DNA of 64,000 nt, taken from assembly GCF_005239225.2 (NCBI RefSeq), contig NC_133288.1, positions 13,646,169 to 13,710,168 on the forward strand, read 5' to 3'. This DNA comes from Populus alba (Eukaryota; Streptophyta; Magnoliopsida; Malpighiales; Salicaceae). Below, one piece after another: positions 44,031 through 55,648 of this stretch (its first letter is position 1; each line of letters begins with the position of its first letter). The translations under genes were made by a program, and so were the position numbers. Below the pieces are notes generated by a model that was not told the origin of the DNA, made no database searches, and was given only the letters and a program-made list of their open reading frames with translations.

Positions 44031-44540
44031 ACCGTTGGATCAAGCCAAGGTTTGGTTATGTTGCGCACTGAACTATTGTCTACATTCTGACTGGAGGGAT
44101 CTTCTAAAGCTTCCGCCATTTAAGAAATCTGGACAATTGAAATTTTCTGGAAAACCCCCTAGTGCTGTCAAAGTTGCCGGCCCATTTTGCCTTGTTATAC
44201 CGTTGGATCCAGACTATTTTTTGGTATGTTGTGAACATCTATATTGCCTACATTCTGTCCAGAGGGATCGTCCATATTGGATTCCTCCTGCGGAAGCTAG
44301 CCATTTGAATATTTCTGGAGAAATCCTTCTCGGAACAGTCAGAGCCGCTGGCATATTTCTCCTTCTTCCACCGTTGGATCAAGCTTATTTTTGGATATGT
44401 GATGCATCTGGTTATGATACACATTCTGAACGGTGGAGATTAGAAATTAAGCCTCCAACAACATTTTCTACATGTTCAACAGAAGGTCGTCATTCTCAGG
44501 TCAGTTTCGGTATAATTAAGATCTGTGGAGATCCAACCGT
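44031..44540 (+). repeat. 170-bp tandem repeats in the L1b 5' UTR
   Basis: Units begin with CCGTTGGATC at 44031, 44200 and 44371 (spacing 169 and 171). Each includes a TATTGCCTACATTCTGTCC-like block. A 218-codon open frame (43897-44553) runs through them but looks like a by-product of the repeats. It may act as a promoter array, as repeats do in other L1 5' UTRs. Confidence 0.75.
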
Positions 44541-44745
44541 TAAACTGTGCTGATGTTTTAATATGTTATACATAACATGTGTATCTACCTTTGAACCGTT
44601 GGGATTTTTGAACTGATCGTTGTTCCAATCATAGTGCTGGTCGCTTATTAGTGCTTCTTGGACTGAGTTTTTGTCCTTAGAACGTTCTATCTAGTATTTG
44701 TATGTTGCCAAATTGTCTTTGTGTTCTGTTGTTGAATTTGTTCCA

Positions 44746-46298
44746 ATGGTTAGCTCTGACATTAAACAACACAATGGAGTTAAATCTGGACATGCTTTAC
44801 AATTAGAGCTCCAAGACATGCTAAATAGTCATGACATGAATCCTGTGTTGGGTTCTAAAGTTGATGAGTTAAAGGTTGGGTCTAAGCAACAAGAACAGCT
44901 ACACCTTAGCCCCAAATTGAATTTTTTAAATGCTTTGAAGGGCTCTGATTTGATGACAATAAGGGTAGGATGTCCCTTGATATGAATCCAGTCCGTAACT
45001 TGCATTTTGCTCCCCCCGCAATAACTGATGGTCGTGTGACAGTAGCTCCTCCACTTGATGTGTTTGAGGATGGCTGTGAACTTTGGAAATCCACTCTAGT
45101 TGGTCATTTAGTGGGTCAGAAATTACCCTATCCTATTGTTAATTCTATTGCCAAAAGAATATGGGGCTCCCACGGTCTATCCGAAGTTTTATCTTGTGAT
45201 AATGGATTCTTTCTCTTCACCTTTGATTCTGTCGATCGCGCCACTAATGTTTTGGAGAGAGCCCCATGGCACATGGCCAACAGACCTTTGGTGCTTAAAC
45301 GTTGGCATCCGAACATGCAATTTTTGAAAGATGATCTGGATAGAGTTTCGGTATGTGTTAAGCTCTATAATGTTCCTCTCGAGTATTGGACTGTTAAGGG
45401 GTTGAGTTGTGTAGCGAGTGCTATTGGGGTTCCCCTTCATGCTGACCTTACTACATTGTTGCGTAAAAGGCTTAGCTACGCAAGAGTTTGCGTTGAGATA
45501 GAAGCTTCGAAAACGCTGGTGAAGGAATATGACCTTCACTATCCAAATGGGTTATTCATAACAATTTCAGTGGATTATGAATGGGTTCCTTCAAGGTGCA
45601 ATAATTGCAATGTCTTTGGACATACCACAACGATATGTGCTACCAGTAAAGTTGATTATCGTACAATGGGGGCAGAGGGCAAAAGGAAAATAGGAGCTGT
45701 GAACTCTAAACATGCAGATAATAAGCAGAATCAGCTTCAATGACAGGTAGTTGGTAAACGAAATAAGGGTGTTACGATTGGTGAGAATGATTGTTTGGCA
45801 TCTAAAGAGCTTAATTGTAATGAGAATGGTTGTTTAGCATATGCTTTACATATTACTAATTGTAATATGAATGAAACTGCGACATCAGATGTGCCAATGC
45901 TGGTTGTTATGAAGATGAAAATCCTACCTCTCCTCTTATTTTTGAAGAGCTTACGAGCAGACATGGTGCCGGAGGAAGGGGATGCATGTACTTCTTTAGA
46001 TCAAAGTTCAACCATCTGTAATACAATTGCTTATGCAACCATGAACCTTGTTAGTCATGAGGTGAGTGTTGATATTGGAGCTATAGGAGGTGGTACAGGT
46101 AAGGAAGATGATGATAAGGAGTCGACGTCACTGATCCCAACAAGTCCGCAAAGTCCGATTTCTTCTGACGGGGAAACTTTTATTAATCAGTTAGCTAGCA
46201 AGGCTAGAGACTCTCTAGAGAAAAATAAAACGGGTTCTCCAGGCTTTTCAAAGAAGAGTAAGAAATCTGGCTCCTCGAGGAGGGGCAAGTCAAGGTAA
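44746..46298 (+). pseudogene. L1b ORF1 (DUF4283-like, zinc knuckle)
   Basis: The N-terminal part is in one frame (MVSSDIKQHNG at about 44746 to 44985). After a frameshift the main part (44970-45743) has a DUF4283-like domain (LWKSTLVGHLVGQKLPYPIV, WHMANRPLVLKRWHP) and a zinc knuckle CX2CX4HX4C, CNNCNVFGHTTTIC, at about 45597-45638. A TGA at 45741 ends it, but the same frame continues from 45795 to 46298 with a serine- and lysine-rich tail (KKSKKSGSSRRGKSR). Such proteins bind the LINE RNA. Confidence 0.82.
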
Positions 46299-46335
46299 TC
46301 AGTGTGTTGCTGTTTGGTACTCCTCTCTATTTCCC

Positions 46336-49300
46336 TATGATTATTGGATGTTGGAATGGTAGAGGTTTGAATGATCCCATAAAGCATTCAGAACTGCGTC
46401 AGCTCATCCATCAAGAGAGGATGGTTTTTTTTGGTTTGGTTGAAACTCGGGTTAGAGACAGGAATAAAGATAATGTTTCGCAACTTCTTCTGCGTAATTG
46501 GTCATTCTTGTATAATTATGATTTCTCTTGTCGTGGTCGTATTTGGGTTTGTTGGAATGCTGATTTGGTGAAGGTGGATGTTCTGGGAATGTCAGACCAG
46601 GCTATCCATGTTTCTGTCATGATATTAGCTACCAATATTTGTTTTAATACTTCAATCATTTACGGAGACAATAATGCATCCGTACGTGAGGCTTTATGGT
46701 CTGATATTGTGAGTCGTAGTGATGGATGGGAGTCAACCCCATGGATTCTTATGGGCGACTTTAATGCTATCTGCAACCAGTCAGAGAGGTTAGGAGGGTC
46801 TTCTACGTGGGCTGGTCATATGGACAGATTGGAAACATGTATACGTGAAGCGAACTTGGATGAACCAATGTCCTGAGAATATGATTATGCGGAAACTAGA
46901 TAGAGTGCTTGTGAATGAGAAGTGGAATATGCGCTTCCCATTGTCGGAAGCGAGATTCTTGCCTGCTGGTATGTCAGATCATTCTCCCATGGTGGTAAAA
47001 ATCACTGGCAATGTTCAGAACATAAAGAAACCATTCAGATTCTTCGATATGTGGATGGATCATGACGAGTTCATGCCCTTGGTGAAGAAAGTATGGGATC
47101 AGCATTTGGGAGGTTGTCCAATGTATCAACTGTGTTGCAAACAAAGGAAGCTAAAGCAGGAACTTAAACATTTCAATAAGACTCACTTCTCCAATATTTC
47201 CGATAGAGTCAAAGATGCAAAAGATCACATGGATAAGGCTCAATAAGCTCTGCATACAGCGCCTGAGAATCCAACAATGCGTATGCGAGAAAGAGATGCT
47301 GTTCGTAACTATGCTTCTACTGTCAGGGCGGAAGAGAGTTTTTTCAAACAAAAGGCAAGGATACAATGGCTTAGCTTGGGGGATCAGAATACTAGCTACA
47401 ATATTCTTTTGTCTCAGGAACTAATGAAAGGCTATCATACAACTACGGGTCCTGCTCGTTGTGCTATGAAAGTAGACCTGATGAAGGCTTATGACTCGGT
47501 CGGTGGGATTTCGTTGATGCTACGTTAATAAAAATGGGATTCCCTAGAACAGTCATTGATTGGATCATGGTTTGTGTTACATCATGTCAATTCTCAATCA
47601 ACGTCAACGGTGAACTTGCGGGTTACTTCCAAGGGGGGAAAGGGTTGAGACAAGGTGATCCATTATCTCCATATTTGTTTGTCCTATGCATGGAAATCCT
47701 GTCAGGGCTGTTCTGCAAAATGAGTGCCAACCAAAACTTCAAGTTCCACTGGAGATGCAAGAAGGACATAATTTCTCATCTTTGCTTTGCCTACGACTTG
47801 ATGATATTCAGCAAAGGGGATGTACATTCAATTCGTATGATCAAAAATGTACTCACAGAGTTTCAAGTTCTATCAGGTCTATATCCAAATCCAAACAAAA
47901 GTGACATCTTCTTGAGCGGTCAGTTAGGTGCTGAGAGGGAACAGATTATCAGTATTCTTGGGTTTAGAGAGGGGGAGCTTCCTACGAAATATTTGGGAGT
48001 GCCTCTTATCTCTTCCAGACTAAAGGCTGTTAATTGTAAAGGCCTCGTGGATCGAATTACCGCCAAAGTTCGACATTGGACCTGCAGAACACTCTCTTTC
48101 ACAGGGCGAGTACAACTGATTATTTCAGTCTTATTCTCCATCCAGGTCTATTGGCATCTCTATTCCTATTACCTGGGGAAGTAGTGAAAAATGTTGAGCA
48201 AATTATGAGATCCTTTCTTTGGTCAGGTTCATATATGAGCACTACGAGGGCTAAAGTGGCTTAGGATCAGGTATGTCTTCCAAAAAAGGAGGGGGGGCTA
48301 GGCATAAAAAGGATAGCAGAATGGAACAAGATTGCCTTGTTGAAACATATTTGGAACTTGTGCAATGACTCAAATGGCTCAATCTGGTCTACTTGGATCA
48401 GATCCAATCTCTTGCGAGGTAGGAATTTCTGGACAATCAAGGCGCTAGGAAGCTGCTCTTGGGCTTGGGGAAAGATTCTAAAGCTCAGATCCTTAGCACG
48501 GCCGAAGATGAAGCACATCATCGGAGATGGAATGACAACCTCTCTATGGTTTGACAATTGGCATCCTCACAGCTCGCTCGCTGATACTTACGGTGAACGT
48601 TTCATCTATGATTCAGGTATGGAACACAACGCGAGAGTGAACATGCTGATTAATAACTTAGAATGGAGAATTCCTATCACTCATGCTATTGGCTGGCACC
48701 CCATTATAGAAGCTATTCCTTCCACATCTACTCCTAAGGGGCAAAAGGATGACATTGTTTGGTTGGATTCGCCAAATCAGAGTTTCTCGGTCAAAGTAGC
48801 TTGGGAACAACTAAGAATTCATCATCAAATGGTTGATTGGCATGACATTGTGTGGTTCAAGAATGTTGTCCCAAGACATGCATTTCTTCTTTGGGTGGCT
48901 ATCCAACGAAAACTCTCAACGCAGGATAGACTTCATCGGTTTGGTATTCATGGTCCCAATAGGTGCTCACTCTGTCTCCGCAATAATGAAGATCACAATC
49001 ACTTGTTCTTTGAATGCTCCTTTACGAAGGCATTATGGTGGAATGTTTGTGACAGATGCGACATTCCAAGAATGACAAAAAGCTTGGATGAATGGATTTG
49101 ATTGGCCACTGTCTCTTGGCATGGCAAAAGTTTCGTCAACTTTTCTCGTAAACTGGGTTTTGCAGCTACAATGTATTATATCTGGCAAGAACGGAACACA
49201 AGAATCTTTGCAGATGTGTCTAAAGCTTTGAATTTGGTTTTTGATCAAATCGAATGTATCATTCGCGATAAGCTTGTTTTGATGAGGAATGTTCAACAAA

Positions 49301-49357
49301 CAGATGAAAACATAAGGATCCAAAGACTTTGGAGGGTCAATAACATAGACTCTTAAT
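46336..49357 (+). pseudogene. L1b ORF2 (endonuclease, RT, zf-RVT), broken
   Basis: The endonuclease begins MIIGCWNGRGLNDP and shows LVETRV, MGDFNAI and SDHSPMV, the usual EN motifs. A small deletion and frameshift lie at about 46873. A stop lies at 47244. At about 47400 the sequence jumps from SLGDQNTSY to NILLSQELMKGY, removing the first part of RT. RT continues (GLRQGDPLSPYLF) but the catalytic FADD reads FAYD. Later frameshifts lie near 47505 and 48150 and stops near 48264 and 49101. The zf-RVT region SLCLRNNEDHNHLFFEC lies near 48968. Cannot make a functional enzyme. Confidence 0.87.
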
Positions 49358-49546
49358 TTAATGTTTAGCTGGTTGTTTTTGTACCCCTAGCATATCTAGT
49401 TGGTCTAAGTTTTTGTTTGGTTATGCGGCTAGCCTGTAGCCATTTGTTGGTTTTTGTTTCTGTCCACATTGTAAATCTTGGGTATGCCCATTATATTCTT
49501 TGTATCATTTTCTTTTAATACATAAGTCAGCTTACCAAAAAAAAAA

Positions 49547-50835
49547 CAGAGGAGATGCGGCCGATGCTCATGACTGTAACCATGCTTGCTTAAGGCTGCT
49601 ACGCGACCACTGTTACTTGAGGAGATGAGAGAGACATTGGAGGATGAAATGGCCATGGCTTGCTGCTGGTGCTGGAAAGGTGGTTTCCATGGTTGGGGAG
49701 TTGTTGTTTTTCTAAACATTTGCTTTGAAAGAGAAAGAGAGCTGAAGAAGGTCACAATTTTTTGCTAGAGAGAAGACCGAGTTTACTTTAGCTGCTGCTT
49801 TCCATGGCTGCCAGTGAGGTGGAGCTAGCTAGCAGTGCATGGCTATTTTTTTATGGTGGGAAGTGAATGGCTTGGTTATGGAGGTTTGCTGGTGTAAGAA
49901 ACGGAGAAGAAAACAAAAGGCTTAACTAGTGTGGAGGACACTATTTTTTATATGGGAGAGATGGAGAGTTTTTTTTTATGATGTGTGGGTCAGGATATTT
50001 TTGTGTGTGCCTTCTCTAACTAATTCCTTTTATTTTTTTATTTTTATTTTTATTAATGACTCCAATTTCTCTTCTATTTTTGTGTGTATATAATTATTTA
50101 GTTATAAGAAAAAAGATTGTTCTTTTCCGCTCAATAGCTTAGTCCTTAAACAAACTTGGTAACCAAGCAACTCAAAATCACTTTGGTCATTTATTTTTTT
50201 TCTTTTGCATTTTTAGTCCCCTCGTCCATATTTTGATTTTTTTTACTTTCTTATTTTGTATTTTGATATTTAAAAAAAAAAAAACAACATCAACGTTGAC
50301 TAGATGAGAAAAATAAATAATGATTTTGAAATGGGCATAGTTGAATGCATTTTTATTTTTTGGAAAAGGCAACGTCAACATCAATGCGTTAATAGTTGAA
50401 CACATTGAAAATAAATTTTTGAGTTTTGAATTCTTTTGGAAATATGTTAAAACTGCCAAAAAAATCATGAACATATGTCAAAAACATATTGTTTGGGATT
50501 TTTTTATTGTTTTTTTTGCTATTTTTTGGATTTTTTTTTGAAATTGTTAATAAAGTGAGGTAAAATAAATCGGGTTATGATAGTTTTCCCCTCTTTATAA
50601 TGCTTATGACAAAAAGTTTCATAAGAAAGTATATATAGTAAGTTCGTAAAGAAAAAAAGATAAAGAGATGTGAAAGATATTTAGGATAAAAACTTCAAAA
50701 GAGGTATACAGGTTCATAAAAACAAGAAGTGGTTAGTCCCTTTCAAAGTGATGAGATATTCAAAGATATCTTCAAGAAAGACAGATCTAACAAAATGTGT
50801 TAAAAACAAGAGCTTTACAAAGCGCATATGAAAGG
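49547..50835. other. non-coding flank of L1b, then AT-rich DNA
   Basis: The first about 450 bp are less AT-rich, then AT-rich with homopolymer runs. No recognised gene or repeat end. Short ORFs show no known domain. Confidence 0.5.
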
Positions 50836-51285
50836 TGATAGTGTCAAAAGCTTTATTCAAATGAGATAGGGGCTAAACAACGCACTATCTAAAAAATGAG
50901 GGCTCAAAATCGCACTTCAAAACTAATAGTGTCAAAAACATAAGTCAAAGGAGATAGGGGCTAAAACGCATTATTTGAAAGGCAAGAGCTTAAAGGAACA
51001 CTCGAAATCTGATAGTGTCAAAAGCATTATTCAAAGGAGATAGGGGTTAAACAACGCACTATCTAAAAGGCAAGGGCTCAAAGATACACTCGAAATCTGA
51101 TAGTGTTAAAAGCACTATTCAAAGTAGATGGGGGCTGCAAAGCGCACTAGCTTAGAGGTGATGGCTCAAAAACATACTAAAAAATTGATGGTGTCAAAAG
51201 CATTATTCAAAGGAGATAAGGACTAACCAACACATTATTTGAAAAGCGAGGGTTCAAAGGCATACTTAGAAACTGATAGTGTAAA
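50836..51285. repeat. 88-bp tandem repeat, about 5 copies
   Basis: Copies of TGATAGTGTCAAAAGC start near 50836, 50925, 51010, 51098, 51186 and 51273 (spacing 85-89). Each unit also has a CAAAGGAGATAGGGGCTAA block and an AAGGCAAGGGCTCAAA block. It could be a promoter-proximal repeat of an unrecognised LTR, but no element ends are seen. Confidence 0.83.
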
Positions 51286-52285
51286 CCTCGGGATAATAAA
51301 GGTTGCGTAAATTGCAAACTAATTAAATGGAAAATAAAAGTGAAGAAATTCAAGCATTGGGTTAAATAAAAACAGGAATTCAGAAATTTTTGGATATAAA
51401 TTTTCAGGTGAAATAATTCGAGACATTATAAATTAACCCAGAAATGTTGAGGGTTAGATTAAATTGAAGAAAATAAACTACACTAAAAGTTATGGGGTGG
51501 AATTATAAGAAATGAAAAGAGGTATAGCTTAATTATAAGAAGAAAAGGATGTGGGGGACAAAAATAATACACTTAAAGTAAATGGGGCCTAGTGCAAATA
51601 AGAGAAATTATAGAGTCTAAATACTCCTCTCCTCATAAAAAATGTGCAGCAACCATAAGGAAAGAAAAGAGGGTGTTTGTATCCATTCTTGCCAATCAAG
51701 AGAGAAACACTAAAATTTCAAGAACTCATCCAAGATTTAGGGTTTATAGGTAGAATAAATACTTGTGGGCAAGCGATTAATAAGAAAATTTGAACAAGAA
51801 GAGAATATGGAGGGTTGGCTGTCATTAGAGAAAAAAATTTGGTTGAAGATCGAAACCTTGATTCTTATCAGGTAAGGTGTTCTACACATGTGGGAGTCGA
51901 AAATTTTTGACTGGTTGAAGATCGAAACCTTGATTCTTATCAGGTAAGGTGTTCTACACATGGTCTGATAAGTTATTTCAAATTTGATTATGAATTGATG
52001 CCTTGATGTTGAATTATAGATTAGGGTTCTTAGACTTGAATTGGGGAAAAAATATTAGTTGTTAAAATTAAGTAAATTCATGTATGGTATATAATTAGAA
52101 GTATGAAATTATGATGATTTGTCAAAGAAAAGGTATGGGTAATTAAGTTAAGGATGGCCGGTCATATAATAAAAAAAGGGGGGGAAATTGTGGCTTTTCC
52201 TTATGGAATCGATTATAATAGGTTGTTTATGGATGTTATGTGTAAATGGAAAGGTTGACAAATCTGGACAATTTTGTCTCCTGAC
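51286..52285. other. AT-rich sequence with one short duplication
   Basis: No gene recognised. It holds the 72-bp tandem duplication at 51840-51962. Ends at the solo D LTR. Confidence 0.5.
51840..51962. repeat. 72-bp tandem duplication
   Basis: A 51-bp block starting TGGTTGAAGATCGAAACC is repeated exactly with a period of 72 bp (starts 51840 and 51912). Each copy contains ATCAGGTAAGG, a good splice-donor-like sequence. Confidence 0.87.
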
Positions 52286-52526
52286 TGATGCAGATCAACC
52301 TAACACCAAGCGTAATCATGCCAACGATCCATTGGAGGTGCCAATTGGGCCAATCACAATAGCTAGGGCAAAGAAGCTTAAAAAAGCATTGAATGAGCTT
52401 GTTCAAAACTTATGGAGCAAGATGGACCTAGAAGGGCTTGGGACATTTAAGGAGCATGAAAGACAACCTTTAATTCATCTAATTCAGGTCCAAGAAGAGC
52501 CCAATTCGTGTGGAACAAGGGGTTGA
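52286..52526 (+). pseudogene. LTR-encoded pol tail in the D solo LTR
   Basis: The frame entering from upstream (52188-52526) reads, from the LTR start, DADQPNTK, DPLEVPIGPITIARAKKLKKALNELVQNLW and HLIQVQEEPNS, homologous to the A2 tail ([19 protein letters not shown] and HLIHVEEGSN). It is an orphan coding remnant, because LTR recombination removed the rest of pol. Confidence 0.8.
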
Positions 52527-52954
52527 TATGTCTGGCCCAATACCAACCTTGTTAGGCTTGTTTTTTTTCCTAATGCTACAAGAATAAAAAGCTAGCAATT
52601 TATTCTCCTAATTAAGTAAGGAAGTTGGCCATATCTTATTCCTAAAGAGGGGAGGACTATTTAATGCTTTTTCTAACATAGGAAGGAAAGTAATTAAATC
52701 AGCAACAAAAGAGGAAATTTGTTTTCTTATTTGTCCAAGTTAAACAAGGAAATCCAAGCTAATCAAGGACATCAAAGGAAATGTGGCAGCAACACAAATT
52801 TGATTCTAGCATATTTAGGATGGTAATTTTTGAATTTTTATTATTTTCCTCTTAGTTTTTGGGTTATTATTACTTATTTGGGTCAATTGTAAGTGGGCTT
52901 CATATAAGTCCACCTAAGGGGGGTCCATTAGGGTTTCTTTAAGTCTAGAGTCAG

Positions 52955-52962
52955 TATAAATA
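52955..52962 (+). promoter_or_regulatory. TATA box of the D LTR
   Basis: TATAAATA in CAGTATAAATAAAGGC, aligned with the B LTR TATA box. Confidence 0.5.
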
Positions 52963-53880
52963 AAGGCTTATCCAAACATGTAAGGTTACGCAATATTCAG
53001 ATCAATAAACTTCTTTGCTGCACTTGTGTGTTGGTAGGACAATCTCCCTTCCACGGTTCTCTAAAGAACTGAAAACAACTTATTGAAGAACAACTGGCTA
53101 CGTGGCGTCATCCTTATACTTCTCCTTCGCGAATCAATATTTGTTGGATGGGAGTTTACGTTTCTAATAGTGTTGGTGCCTAGGTACAAGTTATCTTTGT
53201 GTCACACTCCTATCAAACCTGATTTACTTGGCTTTCTAGGAATTGATGTCTTTGCGTGTGGGTTGCGTGACCATGTGATCATGAGGTTCACATCACTAAC
53301 TTTCAGAGAGATTTTGGGTAGAAGAATAAAGGAATTAGGATCAGGTTCCTTCACAGAAATTGTAGTTTTAAATGTTGACTAACTACATAAATTGTTCTTA
53401 CTCAATTTGGAGCTATAAAACTCCAGTTAGGGGTCACCAATGGAGACTGGGTCATGATAGACTAGGATGAATAAGAAATCCTTATAAGAAAATGATTCTG
53501 AAACATTAATGAATCACCGCCGCACTTGTAGATTATATTGCAGCTCATTAAAGATCCTTGTGGAACTAGGAAATTCCCAAAACCAGCTGCCACATCCTTG
53601 TAGGAAAAGAATCCTAAACAAATAGGAAGTCCACAAGTCGAATGGAAGTAAATAACAAAATTTGTACAGCCTTTGTTGACCAGTATTGCGGTTCCTTACC
53701 GAACTCCGATTGACCTGAATTTTTAACCCAAGGTAGTAAAACATGTTTGAAGAGTCCACATAAAATATTAGCTCGATCCAACGATCGGATTGAGAATTAT
53801 GAACCTGGATTGTTGTGCTTTTTACACCAAAATCTGAATCTAACCTTACTTGGGTCGTATCATAGGGCTGAACCGTATCA

Positions 53881-54150
53881 TTCCCTCCCTCTTCAAGAAG
53901 ATTCTCCCTCGAATCTTGAATAGGATCAATAGCGACTTCAGTAGCCTCTTGTTTAAGCCTTCAGAATCCCCTTATTGCAACACCTTTCTCCAACAACACG
54001 GTATAGAAGTAGTGACTGATAATAATTTCAAATAAGCACGCCGTACTAACGACTTGCGTACATACTTTTGATGATAACCACAACGAATCTCCTTCATCTT
54101 CCATCCTTCTGGCACTGTACCTCTTTTTCCTATGAAGCTTAAAGATCATA
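53881..54150 (-). pseudogene. IQ-motif region of the minus A element
   Basis: The minus strand corresponds to the IQ segment of 40430-40663 (KYVRK, LVRRAYLK, CCWRKVL-type blocks, SRENLLEEGGND before the LTR), with one-base changes that break the frame. The upstream half of the ORF is missing; it jumps to leader sequence at about 54150. Confidence 0.75.
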
Positions 54151-54269
54151 GACTGAATATAAATTTTAAATTGATTCTGAGGTGGTTTGGTTATGGTTCA
54201 CCAAGAGTTGTGTTTCTGCCGCAAAAATTGAATGATCCTTCAAATTTCAACAAATCCCTCTTTAACTAT

Positions 54270-54325
54270 GCTTTTGTTTATATATAATATATATATATGT
54301 ATATATATATATGTATATATATATG
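54270..54325. repeat. (AT)n microsatellite in the A leader
   Basis: Alternating AT with GT interruptions. Its counterpart in the right arm lies at about 61262-61287. Confidence 0.87.
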
Positions 54326-54862
54326 TGATTAGAGAAAGTAACAAGATGAATTATAATAATTATTTTTTTGCTTAGATGACGCAGACACGAAGAACAAGAT
54401 GGACGCAAACACTAAAAAACTTAAGGGCACACTAAAAAAAAACGAAAATAACATAATTATATGACCCTGTTTCGGAGCCTAGCTCTCATACCAACTGATG
54501 CGAACCTCGTGATCAAGTTGTAATGCAACCCACAATGAAGATTGAAATGTGATCCCGAAAAGCCGCAACAAGTTTAGAGTGTGACACAGTGGAAACCTGC
54601 CCCAAGGCACCAACACTGTTGGAATGAGTAGAATGACGCCAAGAAGCCAGTTAATCTTCGATAAGTCAGATTCAGTTCGTTCAAGAATTACTCTCACACG
54701 TAAAACTGAAAAATTCAGAATAATAATCATCAAAGCTACCGAAATTTTGGCTTACATGAGTTTAAATAGTTCTTGAAAAATTAACCCTAGTGGACCCCTT
54801 ATGTGGATTTATATGAGGTCCACTCAAAATTGGCCTGAAAACCTAAACTGAAAAGGCCCATA

Positions 54863-54914
54863 ACTCTCAACGCAGGATAGACTTCATCGGTTTGGTATTC
54901 ATGGTCCCAATAGG
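54863..54914 (+). mobile_element. 52-bp L1 fragment
   Basis: Matches L1c at about 59711-59762 (CTCTCAACGCAGGATAGAC to GGTCCCAATAGG), joined to the A LTR on the left and abutting the A2 LTR on the right. Confidence 0.87.
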
Positions 54915-55648
54915 TGATGCGAACCTCGTGATCACGTGGTCACGCAACCCACAATCAAGATTGAGATATGATCCCGGAAAGCCGAAACAGGTCTGATAGG
55001 AGTGCGACACAATGGAAACCTGCCCCAAGGCACCAACACTATTGGAATGAGTAGAATGACGCCACGAAGCCAGTTAATCTTCGATAAGTCAGATTCAGTT
55101 CGTTCAAGAACTGAAGAATGCAAGAATCACTCTCACACGTTAAAACTGAAAAGTTCAGAATAATAATCATCAAAGCTGCCGAAATTTTGGCCTACATGAG
55201 TTTAAATAGTTCTTGAAAAGTTAACCCTAATGGACCCTTTATGTGGACTTATATGAGGTCCACTCAAAACTGGCCCAAAACCCTAAAATGAAAAGCCCAT
55301 AACCCTAAAATGAAAAGCCCATAACTTAATCCAAACAAGCCTTGGATCCTAGCTTAAAACAAAGTATGAATTAAGCCCAAACAAGCCTTGGGCTGTAGCT
55401 AACAAAATAAAATAAAGCCCTTATCTCATGGCCCAAATAAGGTTGTATTGGACTCCTCTTCCACATGGATAAGATGTACTAGGATCTCCTCTTGATACTC
55501 CAATGGACCTTCCAATTCTGACTTGGTGGAAACCTTCAAAACCAATGCATTCAATGCGTCTTTCAATGTCTTTGTCTTGGACCGAGTCATGGGTCCATTT
55601 GGAACATGTAATGGGTCCTTGCTGGTGTTTCTGGGCTGGTCCGCATCA
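54915..55648 (-). repeat. A2-type LTR, internally deleted (copy 3)
   Basis: 734 bp, TGATGCG/CGCATCA ends. Contains a duplicated CATAACCCTAAAATGAAAAGCC-type block near 55285-55325. Confidence 0.9.

Larger units (their letters stand above)
43985..49546 (+). mobile_element. nearly full-length plant L1 LINE (copy L1b)
   Basis: 5' UTR with tandem repeats, ORF1, ORF2 with endonuclease, RT and zf-RVT regions, 3' UTR and an A tail (49537-49546). A possible target duplication AACAGAGGA lies at 43976-43984 and 49545-49553; the match is only 9 bp, so the 5' end is provisional. ORF2 lacks about 600 bp between about 47400 and the RT palm and has several frameshifts and stops. Not autonomous. Confidence 0.85.
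52286..53295 (+). repeat. solo LTR, family D
   Basis: 1010 bp, TGATGCAG start, CACATCA end, flanked by CTGAC (52281-52285) and CTAAC (53296-53300), one mismatch. Its start encodes a pol tail like that of A2; its last 500 bp resemble the B LTR, including TATA box and CACGTG-type end. It links the A2 and B LTR types. Confidence 0.85.
53458..54862 (-). mobile_element. truncated A element (minus)
   Basis: 3' LTR part 53458-53880 (its 3' half missing), IQ-motif region 53881 to about 54150, a shortened leader to 54495, primer site 54482-54493 and 5' LTR part 54496-54862, which ends in an L1 fragment. The primer site reads TGGTATGAGAGC (one change), shared with the copy at 60706-62163. A 162-bp stretch before it (53296-53457) holds nothing I recognise. 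Confidence 0.83.
54152..54914 (+). repeat. left arm of a large inverted repeat
   Basis: Reverse complement of 60653-61421. The arm covers leader, mutated primer site, partial A LTR and a 52-bp L1 piece, with the same LTR-L1 junction in both arms. Differences include a 16-bp deletion in this arm and AT-run length. Confidence 0.85.

Noticed and set aside
43668..44553. Two ORFs (84 and 218 codons) that could be host genes
   Set aside because: The larger one runs through 170-bp tandem DNA repeats next to L1 ORF1 and shows only repeat-derived periodicity. No domain recognised. Treated as L1 5' UTR and flank.
50836..51285. CRISPR-like array
   Set aside because: The whole 88-bp unit is repeated and degenerate; there are no spacers.
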